57,616 nucleotides of DNA from Flavobacteriales bacterium (lineage in GTDB: Bacteria > Bacteroidota > Bacteroidia > Flavobacteriales_D > Sanyastnellaceae). This document shows positions 26,689-35,702 of this stretch, one piece after another; the first letter of the stretch is position 1, and each line of letters starts with the position of its first letter. Location: contig JADFAK010000089.1 in the NCBI GenBank assembly GCA_015665315.1, positions 1 to 57,616 of the forward strand, given 5' to 3'. The position numbers and the translations under genes are program-made. The notes under the pieces were generated by a model, which did no database searches, was not told where the DNA came from, and saw nothing but the letters and a program-made list of their open reading frames with translations.

Positions 26689-27078
26689 TTATTCAGACCT
26701 CAATTGATGGAGAATGCTGTTGAATTTTTCGTCTGAAAGTGGTTTTTCGATATAGGCCTTGACACAGGGGTAATCTAGACATCTGGTTTTGTCAGACGGT
26801 CTATTGGAGCTAGTCAGGATGATCACTTTGAGTGCTTTTGTCTTGGGGTGATCTTTGATGGATTCCAATACGTCAAATCCGTCCATCACTGGCATACTTA
26901 GATCCAGCAAAACAAATTCAACTTCGTTATTCACAATCCAATCGCGCGCGTCTTGACCGTTTTTCACCCAATCGTAGGAGCCCGCAAATTCCGAGTTCTT
27001 TAAAACTTGCTCAGCAATAAATCCAGAAATTAAATCATCTTCAACTAGTAGAATTCTCTGCTCCTTCACTTCTTTCAT
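26689..27078 (-). CDS. Single-domain response regulator (CheY-like receiver)
   Basis: 129 residues, a stand-alone receiver domain without an output domain. The acidic pair is Glu13-Asp14-Asp15 (LVEDD), the phosphorylation site Asp59 (LLDLSMP), the Thr/Ser switch ILTSS, and the conserved lysine in YIEKPL. It starts 38 bp inside the end of the upstream histidine-kinase gene in a different frame, so the two are co-translated and are almost surely a cognate pair. Without an output domain it likely acts by protein binding or as a phosphorelay intermediate. Confidence 0.9.
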   Translation of the reverse strand: MKEVKEQRILLVEDDLISGFIAEQVLKNSEFAGSYDWVKNGQDARDWIVNNEVEFVLLDLSMPVMDGFDVLESIKDHPKTKALKVIILTSSNRPSDKTRCLDYPCVKAYIEKPLSDEKFNSILHQLRSE

Positions 27079-29545
27079 TCGAGAGTGTCAATTTAAATGT
27101 TGTTCCCTTGTTGGGTTCACTATCAATTTCAATATTTCCCCCATGCGAACTAACGATTGAGTGCACAATATGCAGCCCCACTCCCTTACCAGGCACGTGA
27201 TCATGGAATCGCTTGAACAGTCGGAACAATTTTTCCCGATGTAAGTCGAGATTAATTCCAAGTCCGTTGTCCGAGATTACCAGAACAGGCCTGTCAGATT
27301 CAATACTAGTTTCAAGTGTTATTACAGGATCCAAGTCCCTTTGCTTGTATTTGATAGCATTCGTTAGTAAATTTTGCAAAATACTAGTCAAATGAAATCT
27401 CGGATACCATAGATCAGGCAATTTAGAAAAGTCTACCTTAATTTGAGCATTGTTTTCTCGAATTGAATTATCAATTTGCTTCGCCACATCCATGTACACC
27501 TCCTCAATATTCACTTTTTCAAAGGGCAAGTCAGAGCCATACTGCACTTCAAGCACTTTAGAAATAACATTTAGTGTTTCCTTCATTTGGACGACACTAT
27601 CCCCTACTTTTTCAAACACAATAGCATTCTTTTCGTCAAGCGTATCTTGATTAATCAACTTCAACAAGGCTGTTAGATTCAGCAAGGGAGCTTTAAGATC
27701 ATGTGAAGACACATGGGCAATTTCTTCCAAATGTGAGTTGGTCATTAAGAGATTTCTATTGCTTTTCTCCAACTGAGAATTCATGTCTCGGACGAGTCTG
27801 TCATGAAGTACCTGCAATGTGATATCGCGGATGGTTCCTACCATTCGTTGCGGCCGCCCTTTTCCATCTCGGAGCACCACAGCAGTTGTAGTAATGTGCT
27901 TTTGAGATCCGCCAACGGTGATAATATAACTATCGCTATGGTTCCCTCTTCGAGACACGCCATCAATATCTTCAAACGTATGTTTGATTCGATCCTTGTC
28001 GCCTTGAGAAGACACACGAATCATGAATTGAAAGGGGGATTCCTTCTCTGCATCCGAATAGCCATAGATATTCTTCGAAATATCGTCCCAATACAAATCT
28101 TTATCGGCAAATCGAAATTCAAAAATACCCGTATTGGAGGCATTCAAGGCGAGTTCCAACCGCTTTTCTGATTCACGAATGCGGTCTTGAGCATCGCGGA
28201 TGGCGGATATGTCCTGCACTGTACCTGAAAGCACTTGTGTCTTGCCCTGCAGCCTTTTACTTCCTATTAACCGTAAGGATTTCTGACGTCCTTTCGCCGT
28301 AATAACTCGGTAGGTATGTTCTTTGGTCTCTGCCGAATTAGACATGGATACAAGGAAGTCAGTAAATTCTTGAAGATCATCTGGATGGATCAATTTAATG
28401 TACTCCTCGTACCGGGGAATTCCATCCTTGGGATCTAAGTCATAGATATCAAAAAGCGCCTCACTCCATTCAGATGTGTCCTCTTCTGGATACCAAACCC
28501 AGTCCCCCATTTTGGCCAGTTTTTGTGCCTCTCGCATGCGCGACTCGCTTATTCTGGCCTTTTCATCAAGTAATTCCTTGTCACTAATGTCATGAGATGT
28601 ACCTAACATCATTTCCAGTTCGCCATCCTCACTTATAATACACCCACCCTTGCATTGCACATGCTTAACTTTGTTGTCTGGTGTGATTATTCGATGGTGA
28701 ATGTCATAAGTACCCTTATCTGCCATGCAGTTGTGAATGACCTGGGTGACTGTCTCACGATCATCGGGATGAATCATGGCTATGTATTCGTCAAAGCTTG
28801 GATTGACAGCGATGTCAATGCCAAATATTCGGCAAAGCTCATCCGACCAATCGATGGATCCCGTCTTTACATCAAAGGTCCAATGTCCAATATGTGATAT
28901 CTTTTCTGCCTGTTTGAGGTTTTTTTCACTCACCTTCAAACGAGCTATGGCCTGATGTTGCTTGGTAAGATCTTTACATCGCCATAACATTTTCCGGCCA
29001 TCACTTCCATCAATAGGATGAAGGTACAATTCATAGGATTTTTTCTCCCCATCAATCGTTGGTCTCAGGTACAAAGAAAGGGATCGTCGATGTTTCGAAG
29101 CTTCTGAAATTAGATCAACAACTTTGGCTTGATCATCACACAACAGGTCGATAATCTGACTTAGTACAATGCCGAATTTGATTCGTTTGAGCGCATCAAT
29201 CGTATAATTCGGATTAATCAGTAGGAGCTTTTCTTCAAATTGCCTGTTGCAAGTGATCAATCTATCCAACTCAAAATCAATCAAAGCCAAATCATCGTCG
29301 ATCGCATGCAGAATCATGCTCAAAGCCTGCTCCTTTTCTTGATTGTTTTGTGATGCCTCCTCTTTAAATTTGCGCTGAGCCTGCAGCTCTTCAGCCAACA
29401 TATTGAGGCCAAGCAATACAGCGTCCGATTCCTCCCCTTCATCTGTCAGCACAGCGCGATGATCAAAGTTACCCGCCGCCAACTCCGAAATCGCGAGTTG
29501 AATCTCTTGTAATTTGAACTCCTCTTTACTTAGAGTTGTTTTCAT
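27041..29545 (-). CDS. Cytosolic multi-PAS sensor histidine kinase
   Basis: 834 residues with no transmembrane segment or signal peptide. The order is: a HAMP-like helical start (about 12-56); a divergent PAS-like region (about 85-195); three PAS/PAC domains (about 215-325, 335-450 and 462-575); a coiled coil; HisKA with phospho-acceptor His615 (HVSSHDLKAP); and HATPase_c with N-box NLLTNAIKYKQ, G1 DNGLG (759-763) and G2 GKGVGLHIV. The fold and motifs are complete, so it should be active. Signals are presumably cytosolic. It sits 27 bp after a STAS-like gene and overlaps the receiver gene, making a three-gene module. Confidence 0.9.
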   Translation of the reverse strand: MKTTLSKEEFKLQEIQLAISELAAGNFDHRAVLTDEGEESDAVLLGLNMLAEELQAQRKFKEEASQNNQEKEQALSMILHAIDDDLALIDFELDRLITCNRQFEEKLLLINPNYTIDALKRIKFGIVLSQIIDLLCDDQAKVVDLISEASKHRRSLSLYLRPTIDGEKKSYELYLHPIDGSDGRKMLWRCKDLTKQHQAIARLKVSEKNLKQAEKISHIGHWTFDVKTGSIDWSDELCRIFGIDIAVNPSFDEYIAMIHPDDRETVTQVIHNCMADKGTYDIHHRIITPDNKVKHVQCKGGCIISEDGELEMMLGTSHDISDKELLDEKARISESRMREAQKLAKMGDWVWYPEEDTSEWSEALFDIYDLDPKDGIPRYEEYIKLIHPDDLQEFTDFLVSMSNSAETKEHTYRVITAKGRQKSLRLIGSKRLQGKTQVLSGTVQDISAIRDAQDRIRESEKRLELALNASNTGIFEFRFADKDLYWDDISKNIYGYSDAEKESPFQFMIRVSSQGDKDRIKHTFEDIDGVSRRGNHSDSYIITVGGSQKHITTTAVVLRDGKGRPQRMVGTIRDITLQVLHDRLVRDMNSQLEKSNRNLLMTNSHLEEIAHVSSHDLKAPLLNLTALLKLINQDTLDEKNAIVFEKVGDSVVQMKETLNVISKVLEVQYGSDLPFEKVNIEEVYMDVAKQIDNSIRENNAQIKVDFSKLPDLWYPRFHLTSILQNLLTNAIKYKQRDLDPVITLETSIESDRPVLVISDNGLGINLDLHREKLFRLFKRFHDHVPGKGVGLHIVHSIVSSHGGNIEIDSEPNKGTTFKLTLSNERSEGAENSTS

Positions 29546-29572
29546 AGGTGTCAGTTAGGTCAGTTCTTTCTG

Positions 29573-29956
29573 TTAGCTAATTTTATCAATCCACTTTCTC
29601 GCCGCATCAAATGACGAAAACAGTTGAAGTGGAATTTTGGGCTTGTTCAACCCAATCATGAAATTTCCAATCATCCTGCTTATCGGATCACGCACTACAA
29701 TTGCCATCACTGCAATGCGTTCTTGGAAATTATCATCACTCATCGATTTCCGAGCATCCATATCCACTTGCTTCACTCCCGTGAGATCCACAATAAGGTT
29801 TATTCTGTGCCCCTCACTGAGGCCATTGTACACTTCGCGAGCCTTGAGAACCATTTCAAAATTCATGCGAACGCCATCCTTGAAGGTGACCAAGAAAAGT
29901 GGAAACTCAAGCTCCTCGATTTTCAGAAAATCAACGGATGTAGGAACATTGTCCAT
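29573..29956 (-). CDS. STAS-like (SpoIIAA-related) small protein
   Basis: 127 residues, soluble. The pattern is a beta strand (FLVTFKDGVRMNFEM), a helix, then INLIVDLTGVKQVDMDARKSM, a second helix and strand IAVMAIVVRDPISRMIGNFM, and a C-terminal DAARKWIDKI helix. This fits a SpoIIAA-like/STAS-like fold seen in small Bacteroidota proteins. The serine of classical anti-sigma antagonists is not clearly in place (DLTGV-type loop). It precedes the PAS kinase by 27 bp on the same strand, so it may modulate the kinase or its receiver. The functional link is inference. Confidence 0.55.
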   Translation of the reverse strand: MDNVPTSVDFLKIEELEFPLFLVTFKDGVRMNFEMVLKAREVYNGLSEGHRINLIVDLTGVKQVDMDARKSMSDDNFQERIAVMAIVVRDPISRMIGNFMIGLNKPKIPLQLFSSFDAARKWIDKIS

Positions 29957-30006
29957 TCAAAACAATTTACGCAGGAAAAAAATGGTCTGACTATTGCAAA
30001 CCAGTC

Positions 30007-30024
30007 GTACCTTCGTAAAGGTAC
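30007..30024. promoter_or_regulatory. Palindrome GTACCTT-cgta-AAGGTAC over a -7-like box
   Basis: A perfect 7-bp inverted repeat with a 4-nt centre. It contains TACCTTCG (30008-30015), one base from TAnnTTTG, 23 nt before the ATG at 30039. The palindrome lies between divergent genes and could be an operator. Confidence 0.4.
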
Positions 30025-30038
30025 TTAATTCACGTCAA

Positions 30039-30959
30039 ATGGCACAATATTGGAATAACCAAAAATCGATCGTCCTTCTGCTATTCTTAGCCACTGTGAG
30101 CATGTGTGTTGAGGCACAAACAGAAACCTTTTGTTACTACGATCAAGACACTACTCAATTATATCTTGATCTATACAAAACACATTCAGACTCGGCCCCC
30201 CTTGTCTTATTCATTCACGGAGGTGGTTTTGTTGGCGGAAGTCGGAAGCACTTCATCTATACCACTTTCTTTAAAAAATTGAATGAGCAGGGTATCAACG
30301 TGGCTTCTATCGACTACTCCAAACCACTTTTAGGACAAAAATTTCATTGTGATCAGCCTTCGGCAAATAAGGTTATGGCCTTCGATTTTGCCGCACGGGA
30401 CATTCGTCGAGCCACGAATTGGTTGTTGGCCAACGAAGAGAAAACGAAGGTCTCGACCCGTCAATTGTGGTTGTGCGGATCTAGCGCTGGTGGTGAAGCC
30501 CTATTTTATCTGCTTTTTGGAGAAGATCAGAATGTAGATGATCCCCTGCCAACGGACTTCAATTACAGTGGTTGTATCGCCTTCGCAGGTGCTTCAACTT
30601 CTTTAGAGTCAATAACTTCTTCGACCGCAATTCCAGCTCTCCTAATTCATGGTTCTTGCGATGCACTCGTACCACTAGGTAGCGCCATGCATCACTATTG
30701 TCCGGAAAACTACCCCGGAGCTCTCTTGCTTCACGGGTCTGAATCAATCGCCAATAAATACGATTTATTGGGCAAGGATTACCAATTCATTCTTCACTGT
30801 GGCGACAAGCATTCAGTGGCCAACGACGCCATGGAAGACGATTTTGATGCGATCACCGCTTTTATATTTGCCGAAGGCTTAGTAGAACAAAAAAGAATAG
30901 TCATCGGTCAAAATGATGAGTGCCATTTCCCCGGATCAGCAGCTTGCGGTGATAATTAA
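30039..30959 (+). CDS. Secreted alpha/beta hydrolase (esterase/feruloyl esterase-like)
   Basis: 306 residues from the ATG at 30039; the frame extends upstream only to a TTG inside the palindrome region. A signal peptide (cleavage before Gln27) is followed by an alpha/beta hydrolase fold. The oxyanion motif is FIHGGGFVGGSRKHF, the nucleophile elbow CGSSAGGEA, a late HGSCDALVPLGS supplies the Asp, and CGDKHSVA supplies the His. The HGGG motif puts it near hormone-sensitive-lipase and BD-FAE esterases. Likely a periplasmic carboxylesterase. Its stop codon shares the sequence TTAA with the convergent DUF1684 gene. Confidence 0.8.
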   Translation: MAQYWNNQKSIVLLLFLATVSMCVEAQTETFCYYDQDTTQLYLDLYKTHSDSAPLVLFIHGGGFVGGSRKHFIYTTFFKKLNEQGINVASIDYSKPLLGQKFHCDQPSANKVMAFDFAARDIRRATNWLLANEEKTKVSTRQLWLCGSSAGGEALFYLLFGEDQNVDDPLPTDFNYSGCIAFAGASTSLESITSSTAIPALLIHGSCDALVPLGSAMHHYCPENYPGALLLHGSESIANKYDLLGKDYQFILHCGDKHSVANDAMEDDFDAITAFIFAEGLVEQKRIVIGQNDECHFPGSAACGDN

Positions 30960-31555
30960 TTGTGCCACTTCCTCACCCCCGCCCGTATCTCAATTTCAAG
31001 GTGATTTTCGATTGGCGGAATCGGACAAGAATACTTATGATTGTACGCGCAGTAAGGGTTGTAGCACAGGTTAAAGTCGATAATCGGCTTATCCAACTGG
31101 TCCAAGGTGAAATCCAAATAACGTCCGCCACCGTAAGATTCTTCACCACTTGTTAGGTCTGTAAACGGCAGAAACAAATACACTTGCCCAGTACTCATGA
31201 GTCGCGGCTCCAAATTCTGATACAAGGTCAGCTTATACTTCTCACCCTTCAAGGTAAATGTAAGCGTGCCGTAAGGCTTGTAAGTGGGCGTTCGACTTGT
31301 TGACGTCTTCATTTTAAACTTACGCCCAATTATTTTCTTCCTGAACTTGGCCGACACACGAAATTCTTCATCAATTGGGTAAAAGTGAACACCTTCAAAA
31401 CCCAACAGATCCTCATCAGTTAAAATACTTTGTTCGGGGTCTCCAAAAGTGAGATTTATACTGTCCCGGTGTTGCTGAATCTGCTCAATATAGGTTTGTG
31501 AGGTCAAGGAAAACCACATGAACGTGAGAGATGTGAATAGAATGAAATTTTTCAT
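30956..31555 (-). CDS. Exported DUF1684 protein
   Basis: 199 residues from the ATG at 31555; a TTG 24 nt upstream is rejected because it lies within a -7 box. A signal peptide (cleavage before Gln20) precedes a DUF1684 domain with YGTLTFTLKGEKYKLTLYQ, then YLFLPFTDLTSGEESYGGGRY, and the characteristic NPYCAYNHKYSCPIPPIENHL followed by IRAGVRKW. DUF1684 proteins are widespread and of unknown function; the double Cys and Tyr cluster suggests a binding site. It converges with the esterase gene, with stop codons overlapping by 4 bp. Confidence 0.85.
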   Translation of the reverse strand: MKNFILFTSLTFMWFSLTSQTYIEQIQQHRDSINLTFGDPEQSILTDEDLLGFEGVHFYPIDEEFRVSAKFRKKIIGRKFKMKTSTSRTPTYKPYGTLTFTLKGEKYKLTLYQNLEPRLMSTGQVYLFLPFTDLTSGEESYGGGRYLDFTLDQLDKPIIDFNLCYNPYCAYNHKYSCPIPPIENHLEIEIRAGVRKWHN

Positions 31556-31576
31556 GGAATGAATTAGCGACGAGCG

Positions 31577-31584
31577 CAAATGTA
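31577..31584 (-). promoter_or_regulatory. -7 box TACATTTG for the DUF1684 gene
   Basis: Perfect TAnnTTTG on the minus strand, 21 nt before the ATG at 31555. No good -33 at standard spacing. Confidence 0.5.
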
Positions 31585-31755
31585 CAAGATTGATCCGTTC
31601 AATCGCGCTTCTATCCTACAATACAAGCAGTAAAACACCCGTGCGATTGTATTTCAAAGTTATCCACATTTATCGCCTTGTAGACAAAATGTAGATAGCA
31701 ATTCCCTAGCTCTCATTGGCCCAAACCTTATATTGCAGCACCATTTACAACTGAA

Positions 31756-33540
31756 ATGATTTCTCTACGTACTGTTTACCTCCTATTGATTCTAGGTTCA
31801 GGTTTCACGTGTTACGCTGTACCTGAAACTAAGCCTGCTGAATTCAAAAAGATGCTGGCAAATGCTCGACTGGTTCAAGATTTTAACTCAGACTCAGCAG
31901 TGGGTTTGTACAATGCTATTTACGCCCAATCTCGCGAGGCCAAGAACCTCCATGTACTTGTTGAGTCGCTGCTTGGTCTTGCACAAACGCATATTGGCTC
32001 AGGGCAATATATGCTAGCATTTCCCAAGCTCAAAGAGGCGAAAATTCTTGCGAAAGACTTGGATGAACCTGAGCTAGTTCTTCGCACCTTGTCGATGGAA
32101 GTAGGCTTATACAGTAAAATGGGACAGTCATCCAAGCAGTTAAAAGTCGCTTTCGAGTACTTGGACAAGGCGAAGTCCTTAGGCAGATCAGACGATGTAG
32201 CGTGGATGAGCAGTACCATTGGGGATGTGTATCGATCGATGCGACAAAGTGAGAATGCACGAAAATTCATTGAAGATGCCCAGTCTCACTTCGTTGCCAA
32301 TAACGACACCCATGGAATTCTTGCCACGTCGAACAACCTGGCACTTGTATATGATCTTGAAGACGACTATTCGCAAGCGCTTCGGATGTTTTTCAATATG
32401 CTCAAGCATCGAGATCAGATGTCCCAGGAAAAGATTGCGATTGTGTACAGCAATATTGGTCGCACTTCGTATAGAGCCGGCCTTTTCGATCAAAGCGCCG
32501 AATTCCTCCAAAAATCCATCGACATTCGAGAGAAGCTAAACGACCCACACCGATTGGCCAAGGTTTACAATGAGATGGCTACCTTGAAAAAACTGGAGCA
32601 CGATTTTGGCGAAGCGCTTTCCTTTGGATTAAGGGCACTAGAAATCAGTAAGAACCTCGATTCCCCCTTCCTCCTGCGTGATATAAATATGCAATTGTCC
32701 GAAATTGAGGAAGCACTGGGAAATTGGGAATCGGCCTATCGATATCGATCAACTTTTGAGGATTACAACAGGATAGTGTACAATCAAGAGAAAAACGAAG
32801 ACATCGCCAATGCCCGCTTAGAATATGAACTAGGTCAAGCGCAACATGAAATGGATCAACTCGCTTGGGAACGCGCTCAGGCCGAAGATCGGCAGCAACT
32901 TACTATATACAAAATCATAGCACTCGCCCTGCTAATTCTGTTGATAGCAGTAATAGTTGTTCATAGACTTCGGCTTCAGAAAAAGCGCTTAAAAATGGCT
33001 ATTTACGAGCATAAGCGCTCGGCTGTCCAACAGCTGGACAAAGCGATATCCGACAAGCATTCATTGGAGCGACAACTTCACTTAAAAAACCAAGAATTGA
33101 TGACACATGCATTGTGGATGCTCGACAAGAATCGGCTTTTGGTAGAAGTGAAAAAAGAAATGGAATTGATAGGAGCTCGCTACAACATCTCAAGCGACGA
33201 CCAAGATTCGTTTAAACTCCTAGTCGACCAAGGTGCCAATGTAGACAAGGATTGGGCCGAATTTCAAACGCATTTCAATCGAATTCACCATTCCTTCCTG
33301 AGCGGATTGAAAAACATGGCCAGCGAACTTACCTCCAAGGAATTGAGGATCTGCGCTATGATAAAATCCAATCTGACCACAAATGAAATTAGCTCTTTGC
33401 TGGCTATTTCACCGAAAAGTGTGAACATGTCAAGATACAGGATCCACAAAAAGCTCAACCTTCCACATGGCCAAAAACTGTCAGACTACCTGTTCCAGGT
33501 AAATTTCGACGAGCCACAGCTCCAAAAGAATGCCTCTTAA
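31756..33540 (+). CDS. TPR sensor with LuxR-type DNA-binding domain
   Basis: 594 residues. A signal peptide (ending near CYAVPET) exports a series of TPR repeats (about 30-350). One membrane helix (about 376-397, IIALALLILLIAVIVVHRL) leads to a cytoplasmic coiled coil (about 398-470) and a C-terminal LuxR-like helix-turn-helix (525-575: LTSKELRICAMIKSNLTTNEI, with the recognition helix near SPKSVNMSRYRIHKKL). This one-component membrane regulator layout is common in Bacteroidota. It would sense a periplasmic protein or peptide through the TPRs and bind DNA directly. The target is unknown. Its stop overlaps the convergent gene on the motif TTAA. Confidence 0.85.
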   Translation: MISLRTVYLLLILGSGFTCYAVPETKPAEFKKMLANARLVQDFNSDSAVGLYNAIYAQSREAKNLHVLVESLLGLAQTHIGSGQYMLAFPKLKEAKILAKDLDEPELVLRTLSMEVGLYSKMGQSSKQLKVAFEYLDKAKSLGRSDDVAWMSSTIGDVYRSMRQSENARKFIEDAQSHFVANNDTHGILATSNNLALVYDLEDDYSQALRMFFNMLKHRDQMSQEKIAIVYSNIGRTSYRAGLFDQSAEFLQKSIDIREKLNDPHRLAKVYNEMATLKKLEHDFGEALSFGLRALEISKNLDSPFLLRDINMQLSEIEEALGNWESAYRYRSTFEDYNRIVYNQEKNEDIANARLEYELGQAQHEMDQLAWERAQAEDRQQLTIYKIIALALLILLIAVIVVHRLRLQKKRLKMAIYEHKRSAVQQLDKAISDKHSLERQLHLKNQELMTHALWMLDKNRLLVEVKKEMELIGARYNISSDDQDSFKLLVDQGANVDKDWAEFQTHFNRIHHSFLSGLKNMASELTSKELRICAMIKSNLTTNEISSLLAISPKSVNMSRYRIHKKLNLPHGQKLSDYLFQVNFDEPQLQKNAS

Positions 33541-34178
33541 AAATGATCGTAGCTATGAACCAACATACGTTTAACACCCGCATCTCCGAAGACGTTTTCA
33601 ACTAAGAGAAGTCCGTTATCGGCGCGGACGTACATGATGGGGGATTCTTTCAATAGCTCTTTATTTTCCAATGTAAAATCAATGGTCTTCATAAGAACCA
33701 GCTGGTCTTGCTGCTTTCGAAACTGCTTGATTTCTTTAAGTCGGCCAGCTGAATCCCATTCGAACCGCTCTCTCACCCACGAGTTCCTTATTTCGGTTTC
33801 AAGTTCGCGCTGCACAATTTTCCCTTCGCTCGAAAAAGTCATTCGAAATGACCTACTACGAAATTGGTCGAAAACATGGGACAGGGTAATCGAATCCAGT
33901 TGGCCCTTATGATTGTAATAAAACTCCTCGACTGAAAGCTTTCTTCCACCAGAGAAATAATCCTCTCGTTTAATCATTAGTCCGCGCTCGTTGTATTCGA
34001 TTTGGGCAAGCAGACAAGTATCAATAGGCTGGCCTTCGTTGAAACTTACCACTTCTACTCTTTCGATTTTCACGGCATTACGCTCCATCAACTCTCTATA
34101 ATCCAATGGCTTGAGTGATTGGGAATGGCCCGAAACTAGGGCTGCAAAAGCCAGAAACGTGGAAAAAAAGTATTTCAT
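33537..34178 (-). CDS. Exported hypothetical protein, beta-rich (YD/RHS-like strand pattern)
   Basis: 213 residues from ATG 34178; an ATG 15 nt earlier is less likely. A signal peptide (cleavage before Gln20) is followed by repeating beta-hairpin units such as IEYNERGLMIKREDYFSGG, FYYNHKGQLDSI, FSSEGKIVQREL and FEWDSAGRLKEI. The Y/F-x2-x-G-x-L pattern resembles the antiparallel strands seen in YD-repeat or MORN-like proteins. No catalytic residues stand out. It forms a convergent pair with the TPR-LuxR gene, sharing TTAA at the stops. Function unknown. Confidence 0.6.
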   Translation of the reverse strand: MKYFFSTFLAFAALVSGHSQSLKPLDYRELMERNAVKIERVEVVSFNEGQPIDTCLLAQIEYNERGLMIKREDYFSGGRKLSVEEFYYNHKGQLDSITLSHVFDQFRSRSFRMTFSSEGKIVQRELETEIRNSWVRERFEWDSAGRLKEIKQFRKQQDQLVLMKTIDFTLENKELLKESPIMYVRADNGLLLVENVFGDAGVKRMLVHSYDHF

Positions 34179-34238
34179 GGGTAAGGTGGTCATTGAGTGC
34201 TTTTACCAAAAGATTTCAGAAAAGTTGCACCAAGCCCC

Positions 34239-35582
34239 TCAGGGACCGACTTCATTTTGGACGAACGTCTGCAAAACCGTTAACAATTCATCGGTCGATC
34301 CGGGGGCAATCGACAGTCCGAAAGGCTCATATTTTAACAGACTCGTGTCGGAAGTTAGCTTCCAATATAATATGCCAGAAAGTTCAAATAAAGAGTCCTG
34401 ATAGCATGCCTCTCTCAAGGCGGATACAGCGAGGGCTCGTTCTTGCAAGTCTACTTCTTGCCTATCCCAAACAAGCAATGAATCTGTTTCATCCTTCGAT
34501 ACAATGGAATAGCCAAATCCTTCCCAAGGCGCAAAAGTACATCCCGACCTTCCCGTATATCCCAATTCTGTGAATACTACAGGCAGTTTTTTTCCAACCT
34601 GTCTTTGCTGAAAAGCAGTGATGTCGGCTAGGTGCTGACTCCAGTGACTGCGCAGGTTGTTCAACGTCAACTCCTCCCCCAATTCTCTAAGTGGAAAATA
34701 GGCGTTGATCGACATGAAATCAAGCGCATCCCAGAATCCGACGTTGTAATAATTATCAAAATTGGCGGCATAGGAAATTTCACCTTTGAACTCTTGTCTG
34801 GTTAACCAAATCAATTCCCGCCAAAGAGAGTCTTGCATTTGCCTTGTGCGATTAAAAGCAGATAAGTTTCCTAGATGAGCGCCTTTTCCAACCGACATCG
34901 CCCAATCCCGGTTTTTGGCAGATTTATCGGATAGGAATAGGCTGAGATCATCGTAATTACCGTAACCGCGAACCCAAAGATCATTTGCGCGCAGCCGCTC
35001 TTCAAAATTGTTATTCTTTTCAATAAATTCCTGTTGTTTTTCTTCATTGAAATAGTACTCGAGCAACGGTGGAATTGAATCGACCGTCAAGGTGCCCGAA
35101 AGCGCCCGCAACTCGCTGCCAATACACAAAGCGTCGACACCAAGCCTCTCTGCTTTCACGGCCCATTTCTTGACAAAAATCGCGTAATGATCGAACCATA
35201 ATTGCAGAAGTGAATCATTTTCGGGCATAACCATTCCGTGCCACAAGAACTTGTTCTCTTCAAAATAATGATCGAGCAAAACCCTTAGAATTAAGACCAC
35301 TTTGAGCCCTTGTTTTTTGGCCGCGATGATCTCACTTTCGACGGCCGCCTCGTCTTCATTCCACCAGATATTGTCGTTGTTCCACTTGCCCTGTCGCGCG
35401 TAAACAGTCGTTGAAACGGTATTCATTCCGGCGTTGATCAAACTCGTTGCCCAGACGTCGTGATTGGCTTCGTTGATCATGATTCCCCCGAGGTAGAAAT
35501 CCTTCTTGGCCGACTTGGAGCAACTGCAGACCGCAATAGCAAGACATATAACCGACCAAAAATACAGATGCCAAAACTTCAT
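34239..35582 (-). CDS. GH113-like TIM-barrel lipoprotein
   Basis: 447 residues. The signal sequence ends in a lipobox near AVCSC, so the protein is likely lipidated. The body reads as a (beta/alpha)8 glycosidase: GGIMINEANHDVWATSLI with MNTVSTTVYARQGKW, then LKVVLILRVLLD, the acid/base candidate Glu157 in CIGSEL, DFMSINAYFPL and the nucleophile candidate Glu339 in VFTELGYTG. Two glutamates on barrel strands 4 and 7 are what GH113 (clan GH-A, beta-mannanase) shows. It may cut mannan or a related polysaccharide at the cell surface. No polysaccharide locus is adjacent. A perfect TACTTTTG box ends 4 nt before the ATG. Confidence 0.65.
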   Translation of the reverse strand: MKFWHLYFWSVICLAIAVCSCSKSAKKDFYLGGIMINEANHDVWATSLINAGMNTVSTTVYARQGKWNNDNIWWNEDEAAVESEIIAAKKQGLKVVLILRVLLDHYFEENKFLWHGMVMPENDSLLQLWFDHYAIFVKKWAVKAERLGVDALCIGSELRALSGTLTVDSIPPLLEYYFNEEKQQEFIEKNNNFEERLRANDLWVRGYGNYDDLSLFLSDKSAKNRDWAMSVGKGAHLGNLSAFNRTRQMQDSLWRELIWLTRQEFKGEISYAANFDNYYNVGFWDALDFMSINAYFPLRELGEELTLNNLRSHWSQHLADITAFQQRQVGKKLPVVFTELGYTGRSGCTFAPWEGFGYSIVSKDETDSLLVWDRQEVDLQERALAVSALREACYQDSLFELSGILYWKLTSDTSLLKYEPFGLSIAPGSTDELLTVLQTFVQNEVGP

Positions 35583-35586
35583 GGGA

Positions 35587-35594
35587 CAAAAGTA
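35587..35594 (-). promoter_or_regulatory. -7 box TACTTTTG, 4 nt before ATG
   Basis: On the minus strand TACTTTTG, then tccc, then the ATG at 35582. It is one of four perfect TAnnTTTG boxes at exactly this spacing in the window. Confidence 0.55.
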
Positions 35595-35702
35595 AAGTCA
35601 TTGCAGCGATTGCCCATCACAAATAATTCACGCTTTTGATTGAAAGAATCTGACCTTTTCAAATAGCTTGAAAATTGTACTTATTTTCGTCCAAAATGTG
35701 CA

